From the NCBI RefSeq assembly GCF_000243215.1, contig NZ_JH594596.1, forward strand, positions 2,221,453-2,285,452: a stretch of 64,000 bases of DNA, written 5' to 3'. A program made the position numbers and the translations under genes. The notes under the pieces are model-generated. The model was given only the letters and a program-made list of their open reading frames with translations, ran no database searches and was not told where the DNA came from. Source of the DNA: Odoribacter laneus YIT 12061 (GTDB lineage: Bacteria; Bacteroidota; Bacteroidia; Bacteroidales; Marinifilaceae). Below are positions 44,588-53,425 of the stretch, piece by piece (position 1 is the first letter of the stretch; every line of letters starts with the position of its first letter).

Positions 44588-46249
44588 CTATAAAAAAAGA
44601 ATCAGAATCAACTGTGCAATGATAACCCGAATAAACATCGTCAGCGGATAAACAGTGGCGTATGCGACAGAAGGATTATCACCCGTTACAATCATATTGG
44701 CATAATTTAAAGCCATGGGGTTGGACATGCTTCCGCACAACATTCCCGATACTGAACCGAAATCAACCTTCATTATTTTTAAAGCAATAAAAGCCACAAT
44801 AAGCACAGGCACAATCGTAATGGCAAATCCCAAACCCAGCCATAGTAACCCCTCCGCACGGAAAACCGTCTCAAAAAAATGAACTCCCGCATCCAATCCT
44901 AAACAGGCTAAATACATTGATAACCCTAAAGCCCTCAACATTAAATTAGCACTACGGGTCGTATAAGTAATCATATGAAGCCGCGGCCCGAAAGCTCCCA
45001 TCAAAATCCCCATAATAATAGGCCCCCCGGCTATACCTAATTTAACGGGGAAACTAACTCCTGGAATAACAAAAGGAATGGACCCCACAATCAACCCCAA
45101 CACAATCCCCACAAATACAGCAACCAGATTGGGTTCTTTCAGGCTCATCACCTTATTCCCCAATACTTTTTCCACATTAGCAATAGCATTTGCCTCTCCG
45201 ACGACAGTCAACTTATCCCCCAATTGAAGAACTAATTCCGGAGTCGCCAATAACTCCACCCCTGCCCGGTAAATCCGGGTGATATTGATACCAAAATGAT
45301 TCCGCAACCGTAAAGATCCTAATTTTTTCCCATTGATTTCAGAACGCGTTACTAAAATCCGCTGAGATATCAGCTGGCTATCAATCGCATTCCAATCGAT
45401 ATCGTCCTTATTCCAATCGACATGCTCCTGTTCCCCAAACAACATGGCAAGTGTACCCACCTCCGTTTCCGAAGTGATCACTAATAGTCGATCCCCTTCC
45501 TGTAATACCGTATCGGAAGTCGGTATCGAAACTCTTCCATCCCGCCATAAACGCGATATTACAAATTTATGATAGGCCAACAATGCCGTTTCCCTGATCG
45601 TTTTACCGAATATCCCGGGATTACATACCTGAAAACCGACAATAAAGGTAGTATGGGATTTCATATCCTCTCCCGGAGTAGGAACCGTCCTATCCAGAAA
45701 CATTTTGCGAATAACGACAAGGGCAATTATAACCCCCACCACTCCTAAAGGATAGGTCACAGCACATCCCAAAGCCGGATCCGTTTCTTCTATCTGTAGT
45801 TGCTTTAAAGTCTGCTGGGCTGCTCCCAGAGCCGGGGTGTTGGTTACCGCTCCGCTTAAAATACCGACCATATCCGACAAGGAAACCCCGGTAAAAATAT
45901 GGAAAAGAATCGTCATGACAGTTCCCAACAACACTACAGCTAAAGCCAGCATATTCAAGGTAATTCCTCCTTTGCGAAAAGAACCGAAAAAACCGGGCCC
46001 CACCTGTAAGCCCAAAGCATATACAAAGAGGATCAAACCGAAACTTTCAGCATAGTTCAACATCTGTGGATCAATACTCAAGCCCAAATGACCGGCTAAA
46101 ATTCCGATGAAAAATACAAAAGTTACTCCTAAAGAAATTCCCAGAATTTTTACTTTCCCCAACACTAACCCCATAGCCGTAATGAGGGAAACCACCACTA
46201 CAGCCTGTATTACTGAATGGTCTATAAAAAGCTCTCTTAACCAATCCAT
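44588..46249 (-). CDS. YidE/YbjL/AspT-family transporter with two TrkA_C domains
   Basis: This 553-residue inner-membrane protein has two five-helix halves (residues about 10-190 and 375-550) flanking a cytosolic part with two RCK_C/TrkA_C domains (about 205-285 and 290-370, SDTVLQEGDRLLVITSETEVG and LELVLQLGDKLTVVGEANAI style turns). The halves share GGxxxNTPALGA / GSMSNPMALNYAN motifs, the mark of the AspT/YidE/YbjL antiporter family. Some family members exchange dicarboxylates or amino acids; the substrate here is unknown. The gene is alone, 109 nt upstream of the sigma operon start on the same strand. Confidence 0.9.
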   Translation of the reverse strand: MDWLRELFIDHSVIQAVVVVSLITAMGLVLGKVKILGISLGVTFVFFIGILAGHLGLSIDPQMLNYAESFGLILFVYALGLQVGPGFFGSFRKGGITLNMLALAVVLLGTVMTILFHIFTGVSLSDMVGILSGAVTNTPALGAAQQTLKQLQIEETDPALGCAVTYPLGVVGVIIALVVIRKMFLDRTVPTPGEDMKSHTTFIVGFQVCNPGIFGKTIRETALLAYHKFVISRLWRDGRVSIPTSDTVLQEGDRLLVITSETEVGTLAMLFGEQEHVDWNKDDIDWNAIDSQLISQRILVTRSEINGKKLGSLRLRNHFGINITRIYRAGVELLATPELVLQLGDKLTVVGEANAIANVEKVLGNKVMSLKEPNLVAVFVGIVLGLIVGSIPFVIPGVSFPVKLGIAGGPIIMGILMGAFGPRLHMITYTTRSANLMLRALGLSMYLACLGLDAGVHFFETVFRAEGLLWLGLGFAITIVPVLIVAFIALKIMKVDFGSVSGMLCGSMSNPMALNYANMIVTGDNPSVAYATVYPLTMFIRVIIAQLILILFL

Positions 46250-46420
46250 TTTCTCAACAATAAAACCGAAGCAAAGGTAGTATTTTAAACTAAAGCAGAC
46301 AAATACCGTTTTCTTCTAGTTTTTCAATATCCCTGTCCCCCATTATTTTGCGGTGAAATATAAAATCGTTAAAAAGTGTTGGTATTTAATAAGTTCCATC
46401 GACATTAAAACTATTTTTCT

Positions 46421-46428
46421 TATTTTTG
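46421..46428 (+). promoter_or_regulatory. Candidate -7 element of the M23 lipoprotein gene
   Basis: TATTTTTG matches TAnnTTTG and would start transcription near 46435. That supports the ATG at 46449 rather than the in-frame ATG at 46353. Confidence 0.45.
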
Positions 46429-46448
46429 TAATCGTAAAAATTGAGCCT

Positions 46449-47219
46449 ATGAGTTATAGAAAGTTATTTACGTTTGTCTCTCTTTTGATTTCTCTGTTTT
46501 TTACCTCTTGCTCTTTGCAGCATCTTCCGGAAGTTCCTTTCTCTACCCAATTACGTCCTTTCTCCACAGAAGGAATGTTAATGCCAGCGACTTTAGCCTA
46601 TTCTGATTATTTACCTAAGCCGGCAGAATTCATAGCTCCTGCCCCTGAAATTACAGATATTTTCAGCGGGGAAGAAAGATATCTGGTAAGAGCTAAAACA
46701 GAAAAATTATTCGATAAATGTAAAGAGTTGTGGATAGATTTTGGGCAAATCACAGAAAATTCTTTCGCATTTCCCCTTCCCAATGCACGTATTTTATCCC
46801 AATATGGCAGACGCCACAATCGTCCCCACACCGGTATCGATATCAAAACATTTGCCAACGATACGATTCGGGCGGCTTTCGACGGTATTATCCGAATCGC
46901 AGGCCGCGCCAGAGGGTATGGGAATGTGGTAGTGATCCGGCATTACAACGGTCTGGAAACGGTATATGGGCATAGTTCTAAACTCCTAGTAAAGGCCGGA
47001 GATAAAGTAAAAGCCGGAGATCCCCTCTCTTTGGAAGGACGCACAGGAAGAGCTACGACAGAACATTTGCACTTTGAAACCCGCATCAACGGTCAGCCTT
47101 TTGATCCGAACCTGATTATCGACTTTGCAGGTCAGAAATTACAAAACAAATGCCTGGTATTCACCCCTGACGAAAAAGGGAAAATTCATATCGACAAGTA
47201 TTATAAAATGTACGAATAA
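46449..47219 (+). CDS. M23-family peptidoglycan endopeptidase, lipoprotein
   Basis: I start it at the ATG at 46449, which puts a lipoprotein signal first (MSYRKLFTFVSLLISLFFTSC, lipobox Cys21) and gives 256 residues. The LytM domain (about 115-225) has the zinc ligands in RPHTGIDI (HxxxD) and HLHFET (HxH). Expected activity is cleavage of peptide cross-links in the cell wall, or activation of an amidase, at the inner face of the outer membrane. It ends only 2 nt from the stop of the convergent antiporter gene. Confidence 0.9.
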   Translation: MSYRKLFTFVSLLISLFFTSCSLQHLPEVPFSTQLRPFSTEGMLMPATLAYSDYLPKPAEFIAPAPEITDIFSGEERYLVRAKTEKLFDKCKELWIDFGQITENSFAFPLPNARILSQYGRRHNRPHTGIDIKTFANDTIRAAFDGIIRIAGRARGYGNVVVIRHYNGLETVYGHSSKLLVKAGDKVKAGDPLSLEGRTGRATTEHLHFETRINGQPFDPNLIIDFAGQKLQNKCLVFTPDEKGKIHIDKYYKMYE

Positions 47220-47221
47220 TT

Positions 47222-49492
47222 TTACTCTGCAAGTTCTTTTCCTTCGTCTATTTTTCCCGGATGTATTACCAATAAAGAAGGCAAAGAAGAAAACAAATCG
47301 GCATCGGCAGCAATGTGTACACAGGTATCGTAACTCAAAACAGCCAGGCGATTCACTCCTTGCAGGGCCTCCTGATTTCTCAAAGATACATCGGGAATCA
47401 AATTTTCAGGATATTGACTATATAAATTATCCAAATGGTTTTGCAAAGACATATTTTCTCCACTTTCTTCCCTATAACAGACGCGGATATTTACCCCTTT
47501 TGCTAAAAGTGCAACCATATATTCTGTCAGAAACAGATCTTCTTCTCCGCCAATGATCCAATAAATATATTCAGGACAATAAAAATGGCGGTTAACGAAG
47601 ATCGCAACAGGACAATCGACCTCCCGCATCATTTTTTCTATTTTTTCCCGGTGGAGTATTCCGGGCAGATCGTAAGTTCCCCGACTGAGCATCCGAAAAA
47701 AACGATATAGTAAAGGCATACGTTGTTCCGTTAAGCGCTGTGCGTATTCCTGCATAAACTGTTGGCCCGCTCCTACAAATAAAAAACGGACCTTCTCTTT
47801 TTCAGCCATCCGGGCCACCTGGTATATCAGTTTATCCGTTACCTGATATCGTTCCGTAAGTTTTACGCCCAATCGTTCGGCCTCCCCTCTGATCGGCTGA
47901 AAACTCTTATAAGCATATTCAGCCGCTTTAGCCGGATTAACGTCTGCTCCCAAAGTAAAATGAGCCGCGATCAATTCTGTATCTTTCAACTGATGTTCCA
48001 GGAAAAAATGAATGACAGACAGAAGTACTTTCCCACTTTCCGGTTTCCCAAAGGAAAGCAATATTCTATTCTTTAATTCAACTATACCTTCTTTTACATG
48101 AAAGACTTTTTCAAAGAAAACCAGCAAAGGAGTCGTCATAAACGTGGTAATCAACGCCATCAAAACCAGAATGACAAAAATAGAAGGAGGCAATACCCCC
48201 ATTTCGTAACCGATATTTAAAGCGACTAATTCCATGAGCCCCCTTGTGTTCATCAGAGTACCAATGATAAAACTGTCTTTCCAGCTTTCTCCTACCAGTC
48301 TGGAGGCAATAGCGCATCCTCCCAATTTACCGACAATAGCCACTCCCACAAATAGAGCACAAACTCCCCATAATTCAGGACTATTTAACAAACCGATTTC
48401 CGTTCTCAATCCTGTAAAAGCAAAAAATAAAGGCAGGAAAAAAACCAAAGCGACATCCTCTACTTTCTCCATCATCACTTTGCGGAAACCGATATTGGAA
48501 GGCATAACGACTCCCGCAATAAAAGCCCCAAACAAAGCGTGAATACCGATGATTTCAGTTGTTACAGCCGACAGAACTAAAACGATAAAGATAAAAGCGA
48601 CAAAAGTCTTATTGATAACCTCGCTGGTCGCATATACATTCCCGATCTTTTTCAAGAAAGGACGAACGGCGAGAAACATAATCAAAATGTACAACAATGT
48701 CAAGCCTACAGTAAAAAGGGCACTAACAAAAGTACCGGCTTTAGCAATTGCAATGACAACTGCCAACAAACACCAGGCCGTCACATCATCATTGGCAGCC
48801 GAAGCAATAGACAAAATTCCGATATGTTTTTTCGTCAATCCCCTTTCCTGAACAATTCTGGCCAAAACAGGAAAAGCAGTAATACTCATTGAAATCCCGA
48901 TAAAAAGAGCAAAAGGGAGAAACGCCGTATGCGTAACGGCATATTTCTCATACACCCAAAACGAAGTGACAATGCCCAAGAAAAAAGGGACCACAATTCC
49001 CGCATGACTGATCACCAGGGTTTCGTTCATCTTGTTCTTCAGTACCCCGAAATCCAATTCCATACCGATCACAAACATAAACAAAACCAGTCCAATCTGA
49101 CTTAACAAATTCAAATTCATTAAAGAGGCCGGCGGAAAAAGCATTTCAAAAAAGTTCGGGAAAAAATATCCCAACAAAGAAGGCCCTAAGACAATCCCCG
49201 CAATAATTTCTCCCATGACTCCGGGTTGGCCGATATAGCTGAAAAGCCAGGAGAAAATGCGAACGGCCGCCAATATCACAATGATCTGAAACAGAAGTAC
49301 AGCTAAAGGGCTGACTAAATTATCAGCAATAATACGCTGAAATAACTCAAAAGCCCCGCCTTCCTGTTGGACAACAGTAACCACCCCGATTTCTGCAAAA
49401 CGTTCTCCCCGATGCAAGGCCGCATAGATCAGAAGCCCAAACAAAAGGAGCATCAATATATAGATCAGGTAATTTTTCTTGGATTTTTGCAT
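47222..49492 (-). CDS. CPA2-family cation/proton antiporter with cytosolic regulatory tail
   Basis: This is a 756-residue protein. A first helix (YLIYILMLLLFGLLIYAAL) precedes a 12-helix Na+(K+)/H+ exchanger domain (about 55-440) with GEIIAGIVLGPSLLG, ASAANDDVTAWCLLA (the conserved double Asp) and GALIAG-like IHALFGAFIAGVVMP. The last 280 residues are soluble and look like two universal-stress-type units (DKLIYQVARMAEKEKVRFLFVGAG; CPVAIFVN), probably regulating transport. It moves K+ or Na+ against protons across the inner membrane. Confidence 0.9.
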   Translation of the reverse strand: MQKSKKNYLIYILMLLLFGLLIYAALHRGERFAEIGVVTVVQQEGGAFELFQRIIADNLVSPLAVLLFQIIVILAAVRIFSWLFSYIGQPGVMGEIIAGIVLGPSLLGYFFPNFFEMLFPPASLMNLNLLSQIGLVLFMFVIGMELDFGVLKNKMNETLVISHAGIVVPFFLGIVTSFWVYEKYAVTHTAFLPFALFIGISMSITAFPVLARIVQERGLTKKHIGILSIASAANDDVTAWCLLAVVIAIAKAGTFVSALFTVGLTLLYILIMFLAVRPFLKKIGNVYATSEVINKTFVAFIFIVLVLSAVTTEIIGIHALFGAFIAGVVMPSNIGFRKVMMEKVEDVALVFFLPLFFAFTGLRTEIGLLNSPELWGVCALFVGVAIVGKLGGCAIASRLVGESWKDSFIIGTLMNTRGLMELVALNIGYEMGVLPPSIFVILVLMALITTFMTTPLLVFFEKVFHVKEGIVELKNRILLSFGKPESGKVLLSVIHFFLEHQLKDTELIAAHFTLGADVNPAKAAEYAYKSFQPIRGEAERLGVKLTERYQVTDKLIYQVARMAEKEKVRFLFVGAGQQFMQEYAQRLTEQRMPLLYRFFRMLSRGTYDLPGILHREKIEKMMREVDCPVAIFVNRHFYCPEYIYWIIGGEEDLFLTEYMVALLAKGVNIRVCYREESGENMSLQNHLDNLYSQYPENLIPDVSLRNQEALQGVNRLAVLSYDTCVHIAADADLFSSLPSLLVIHPGKIDEGKELAE

Positions 49493-49556
49493 TGGAAATT
49501 TTTTAATAATTTCCCCCGAAGATATAGATTTTTACCCAATTTTATATTTTCAAAAA

Positions 49557-50066
49557 TTACTTATTTTGATTTACCCATTCAATCACTTGTTGCATTTCTG
49601 CAGGGGTAACTTGTCCCGCTTTAAAAAAGCGGATGATCCGGTCTTTGTCTACGGCTATTACACAAGAGGCATTGTTTACATCCCCCAAATTCCATCCCCG
49701 GCTTAAATAATTATTCGGGTCAAAATATACCTGAGCATTTGTGCCTCTTGTCCGCTTACGTGCCATCCGCTTAATCATTCCATTGGGAATCAAGGGTGCT
49801 GCTGCCATATTTACCACTCCGTAAGACTCAATTTTGGAACTATTCATCGGATGAGCTTTAAAATAATCCTGCAAATCTTCGTTCTGACTGGCATGTCCAG
49901 GATCCTGGTAAAATATTAACAACGCTTCCTTACCCAACATCGGTAAATTAATGGTGTCGTTTTTGACATTCAAAACTTTGACTTCCCCAACTTTTTCTCC
50001 AACCTGTGCCCAAGTCGTCTTTCCAGACAACCCTAAAGCCAATAAAATAATTAAAAAATACCGCAT
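49557..50066 (-). CDS. Exported YtfJ-like thioredoxin-fold protein
   Basis: This is a 169-residue protein with a signal peptide (to about residue 20, KTTWAQ). It has the thioredoxin/AhpC-TSA fold sketch: LLIFYQDPGHASQNEDLQDYF, VNMAAAPLIPNGMIKRM, and ASCVIAVDKDRIIRFFKAGQVTPAEMQQVIEWVN at the end. It lacks a CxxC redox pair, having only one Cys near residue 138. This is like YtfJ-family periplasmic proteins. Function unknown. It is divergent from the DMT permease gene. Confidence 0.75.
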   Translation of the reverse strand: MRYFLIILLALGLSGKTTWAQVGEKVGEVKVLNVKNDTINLPMLGKEALLIFYQDPGHASQNEDLQDYFKAHPMNSSKIESYGVVNMAAAPLIPNGMIKRMARKRTRGTNAQVYFDPNNYLSRGWNLGDVNNASCVIAVDKDRIIRFFKAGQVTPAEMQQVIEWVNQNK

Positions 50067-50191
50067 ATCTCTCTTTTATTAAATTTTTAATGAAAAATAT
50101 ACGGCAAATCCTCCCCCACAGTTACAGGCTACTAAAGGATAAAAAGAAAACTCATAACTTAAAAATCTCGTATGAACTCAAAAATATAAAT

Positions 50192-51112
50192 ATGAAAACA
50201 AGGGAAATTATCGGTAATCTGATGGTATTGGGAACCATACTTATTTATAGTTTCAATACGAATTTTATGAAAGTACTTATGCCGGAATGGATCGGTCCGT
50301 TAGGACTGGTTCTCGCCCGATGCCTTATGTGTGCTGTTGGCTTCTGGATTATCGGCCTCTTTCTCCCCCGTACTCCCGAAAATAGTCCGGGGCGACGCGA
50401 TATCGGCATGATGATGCTGGGCGGCGTTTTGGGAATAGGCGCAAATTTACTGTTATACCTTACAGGACTTAACATCACGGGGCCCGTAGATACTTTCGTT
50501 ATCCGTACCCTCCAGCCGATTATTGTCTTGTTACTGGCTGTACTGATTTTACACGTAAAATTTACAAAATATAAAATGATCGGGATTATCCTCGGTCTCG
50601 GAGGAGCTCTCTATGTTTCGATCATGCCCCATAGCGGAAATGTAAAAGACTCCTTTACAGGTGATATCCTGGTCTTCGCTTCCACAGTAGCCAAATCCCT
50701 TTTTTTAGTATTAATCAAACCTTATACGCAAAAGTACAACGCTTTCGTAGTAATGAAATGGATGGGACTGGCAGCTTTTATTGTTACTTTTCCTTTTGGG
50801 ATCCGGCAACTTTTACAAGCCTCCCTCTTCCACACAACCGCTCCGGTAGCTATTTGGCTGGAATTCGGGTTTATACTCCTCATCACCACGATGGGAGCTT
50901 ATTACCTCTCGGTAAAAGCCCTGAACTATATCACTCCCTTTGTAGAAAGCGCCTATATTTATCTGCTCCCTGTTACCGGAGCAATTGTCACCATCGGAAT
51001 GGGATTACAGAAATTTTCCTGGCACGACCCGATCGCTCTTGCCCTAATTGTTATCGGATTTATTTTTATCAACAAAAAAACACCTACAACCTCTCAAACC
51101 GCTAAGCCATAG
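50192..51112 (+). CDS. EamA/DMT-family permease
   Basis: This is a ten-helix inner-membrane carrier. The ATG at 50192 (MKTREIIGNLMVLGTILIYSF) gives 306 residues with a normal short cytoplasmic start; the open frame reaches 50090 but would add a polar 34-residue stretch. Two EamA repeats (about 10-140 and 155-295) are visible, with the typical ending LPVTGAIVTIGMGLQKFSWHDPIALALIVIGFIFI. Substrates of such proteins range over amino acids and metabolites and cannot be read here. Confidence 0.85.
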   Translation: MKTREIIGNLMVLGTILIYSFNTNFMKVLMPEWIGPLGLVLARCLMCAVGFWIIGLFLPRTPENSPGRRDIGMMMLGGVLGIGANLLLYLTGLNITGPVDTFVIRTLQPIIVLLLAVLILHVKFTKYKMIGIILGLGGALYVSIMPHSGNVKDSFTGDILVFASTVAKSLFLVLIKPYTQKYNAFVVMKWMGLAAFIVTFPFGIRQLLQASLFHTTAPVAIWLEFGFILLITTMGAYYLSVKALNYITPFVESAYIYLLPVTGAIVTIGMGLQKFSWHDPIALALIVIGFIFINKKTPTTSQTAKP

Positions 51113-51166
51113 AAAGGCAACTCTGAATTTATCCAGATATCCGGGAAATGTCAATTCGGTGCAAAG

Positions 51167-51219
51167 TGTCTTTATCCAGCAACAGCCTTTTCAGGCATGT
51201 CTTTTGGATAAATGACACA
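51167..51219 (+). terminator. Probable hairpin end of the DMT permease transcript
   Basis: GTGTCTTTATCCA (51167-51179) pairs with TGGATAAATGACAC (51206-51219) with one bulged base. Only a short A-rich stretch follows, so it may be a Rho-assisted or bidirectional end rather than a classical intrinsic terminator. Confidence 0.5.
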
Positions 51220-51232
51220 AAAGGGCACGTCC

Positions 51233-52012
51233 CTATAGGGTAACACCGATGATACCCCTCTCCGAAGACTCAATAAAATCGAGCATATAAGCCAATTCAG
51301 GACCGATTTCCATTATTTCCCGGATACGCCGGAGAGCATTTTCCAAACTGGTACCACACTGATAAATCTGTCGGTAAGCTTTGGCAATGTCATCGATCAA
51401 ACCCTCTGAGAAATGACCTTCTTTCGCCAATATAAGAGCATTAATCCCATAATAAGTAATCGGATTATGAGCCGCTACAATATAAGGAGGCACATCTTTA
51501 TTGGCCCGGCATCCATCGCGTACCAACGACCAGCTTCCTACCCGGCAACCGTGTTTTATAATCACTCCGCTTCCCAAAATAGCCTCATCATCGATAATAC
51601 AATTTCCGGCCGTCTTCGCCCCATTTCCCAAAACACAATTATTTCCTAAATGGGTATCGTGAGCCAGATGAACTCCTTCCAATAAAAAGTTGCCATCCCC
51701 GACAATCGTACTATCAGTCGTATTGGTACCCCGGTTGATAATTACCTTTTCCCGGATCGTATTGTGATGCCCGATTTTCAATAAAGTATCCTCACCTTTA
51801 AACTTAAAATCCTGAGGAGTAGCACCAATTATAGCCCCCTGATATACTATATTATCTGTTCCCATACGCGTCCCACTCAGTATACTAGCATAGGGCATGA
51901 TCGTACAATTATCGCCGATTTCCACATCTTTATCGATATAGGCGAAAGGATGAATCGTGACATTATCGCCGATTTTAGCTCCTTTATCTACATAAGCCAA
52001 TGGACTGATCAT
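51233..52012 (-). CDS. lpxA: LpxA-type UDP-N-acetylglucosamine acyltransferase
   Basis: This is a 259-residue left-handed beta-helix enzyme that adds the first acyl chain to UDP-GlcNAc in lipid A synthesis. Hexapeptide repeats begin at once (AYVDKGAKIGDNVTIHPFAYIDKDVEIGDN). The catalytic region reads EGVHLAHDTHLGNNC, with both His of the E. coli H122/H125 pair; RGTNTTDSTIVGDG replaces the usual IHRGT loop. The tail GINALILAKEGHFSEGLIDDIAKAYR is typical of LpxA. It lies 21 nt after the RND-efflux outer-membrane gene, not next to lpxD/lpxC/lpxB, so it may be a second, specialised copy. Confidence 0.88.
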   Translation of the reverse strand: MISPLAYVDKGAKIGDNVTIHPFAYIDKDVEIGDNCTIMPYASILSGTRMGTDNIVYQGAIIGATPQDFKFKGEDTLLKIGHHNTIREKVIINRGTNTTDSTIVGDGNFLLEGVHLAHDTHLGNNCVLGNGAKTAGNCIIDDEAILGSGVIIKHGCRVGSWSLVRDGCRANKDVPPYIVAAHNPITYYGINALILAKEGHFSEGLIDDIAKAYRQIYQCGTSLENALRRIREIMEIGPELAYMLDFIESSERGIIGVTL

Positions 52013-52033
52013 AATTTCAATATTAAAGGTTAA

Positions 52034-53425
52034 TTATTTTACTCCTCCTCCCAAAGCATGATACAAATTCACAACCGCCTGCATCCGTTGGAATTCATCA
52101 GCTATCCCCGACAACTGGGCGCTTAACAAAGATTGTTGAGCTGTCAGGACTTCCAGATAAGTAGAGGTTCCTAAGGTTAATAATTCCTGAGTATATTCTA
52201 CGGATTTTTCCAAAGATTCGATCTGCTTTTCCCGTTGTACAATTTTATCCTGTGCCGTCTGGTAAAGATTTAAAGCATTGCTCACTTCACTTCCCGCATT
52301 CAGAATAGCCTGTTCAAAACTCAATAAGGCTTCCTGTTGCTGGGCTTTGGCAATTTTTAAACGGGCAATATTAGCTCCCCGATAAAAAAGAGGCTGAGTC
52401 AGGGAACCAATCACAGAAGCAATCATTTTCCCGGGATTCGTAATCAGATTCCCGGCCTGATTGGTCCAACCGTAAGTGCCATTTATTGTAATCTGGGGGT
52501 AAAAAGCGGCCCGGGCTTCATTTGTATTGTAGTATGTCCCCGCTAATGCCATCTCTGCCACTTTTACGTCCGGGCGGTTTCCCAACAACTGAATCGGAAC
52601 TCCGGCTTGCAATACTGTCGGTAATTGCTGATCTTCTATTCTTCCTCTTGCAATTTTTTGCGGAGCTTGCCTCAGCAATAATGACAAGGAATTCTCCGTT
52701 TCCCGAATCTGATTTTTCAAATCCGCCATGGAGGCAAGAACCATATAATAATTGGCTTCACTCTGTACTACTCCGGCCTCATTCACCATAGCCGCCTCTT
52801 TCATCGCCCTCATGGTCTCCACATTCTTCTTCCAGAGTACAGAAGTTTCTTCCGTTATCTCCAACTGCTTATCCAGCATAAGCAACATATAATAATAATT
52901 GGCGATGGCTGCCACTACTTGCGTCTGTACAGCCTGCTGATAAGCTTCACTCTGTAGCAAAGCGGCTTTCGCAGCCCGTTTGGTATTTAAGATTTTACCG
53001 AAAAGGTCAATCTCCCAACTTCCCACTACCGGCAACGACCAGCTCCAACTTCCGTGCGACTTGTCAAAACTACTTACTCCTCCTTGAGGCGCCAAGGAAA
53101 GAGAAGGCAAATAAGACAAACGGGAGGTCATCAAGCTGGCCTGAGCCTCTTTCACCCTCAGCAAGGCCGCCTGTAAATCCGTATTTCTCTCCAAACCCAA
53201 GCGAATCAACGCCTGTAAATCCGGATCGGTAAATACCTGCTCCCAAGGGAGATTCGCCATATTTGAAGTATCAGAAACCAACGTATCTGTAGTCGAAACA
53301 GGATCTCTGTAAAGTCCCTGAGTATCTACTTCAGGCCGGCTATACTGCTTATATATATGGCAACTACTCAAAAGTAAAGCCATACACAACGGATATAATA
53401 GGATTTTTATCTTCATTTTATTCAT
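52034..53425 (-). CDS. NodT-family outer-membrane efflux lipoprotein
   Basis: This is a 463-residue TolC-like channel with a lipoprotein signal (lipobox LLSSC, Cys near residue 22). Two efflux-protein repeats of long helices are visible (e.g. LIRLGLERNTDLQAALLRVKEAQASLMTSRLSYLPSLSLAPQGG and AEMALAGTYYNTNEARAAFYPQITINGTYGW). It is the outer-membrane exit of the RND pump. Its ATG shares one base with the stop codon of the pump gene (TAATG), so translation is coupled. Confidence 0.92.
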   Translation of the reverse strand: MNKMKIKILLYPLCMALLLSSCHIYKQYSRPEVDTQGLYRDPVSTTDTLVSDTSNMANLPWEQVFTDPDLQALIRLGLERNTDLQAALLRVKEAQASLMTSRLSYLPSLSLAPQGGVSSFDKSHGSWSWSLPVVGSWEIDLFGKILNTKRAAKAALLQSEAYQQAVQTQVVAAIANYYYMLLMLDKQLEITEETSVLWKKNVETMRAMKEAAMVNEAGVVQSEANYYMVLASMADLKNQIRETENSLSLLLRQAPQKIARGRIEDQQLPTVLQAGVPIQLLGNRPDVKVAEMALAGTYYNTNEARAAFYPQITINGTYGWTNQAGNLITNPGKMIASVIGSLTQPLFYRGANIARLKIAKAQQQEALLSFEQAILNAGSEVSNALNLYQTAQDKIVQREKQIESLEKSVEYTQELLTLGTSTYLEVLTAQQSLLSAQLSGIADEFQRMQAVVNLYHALGGGVK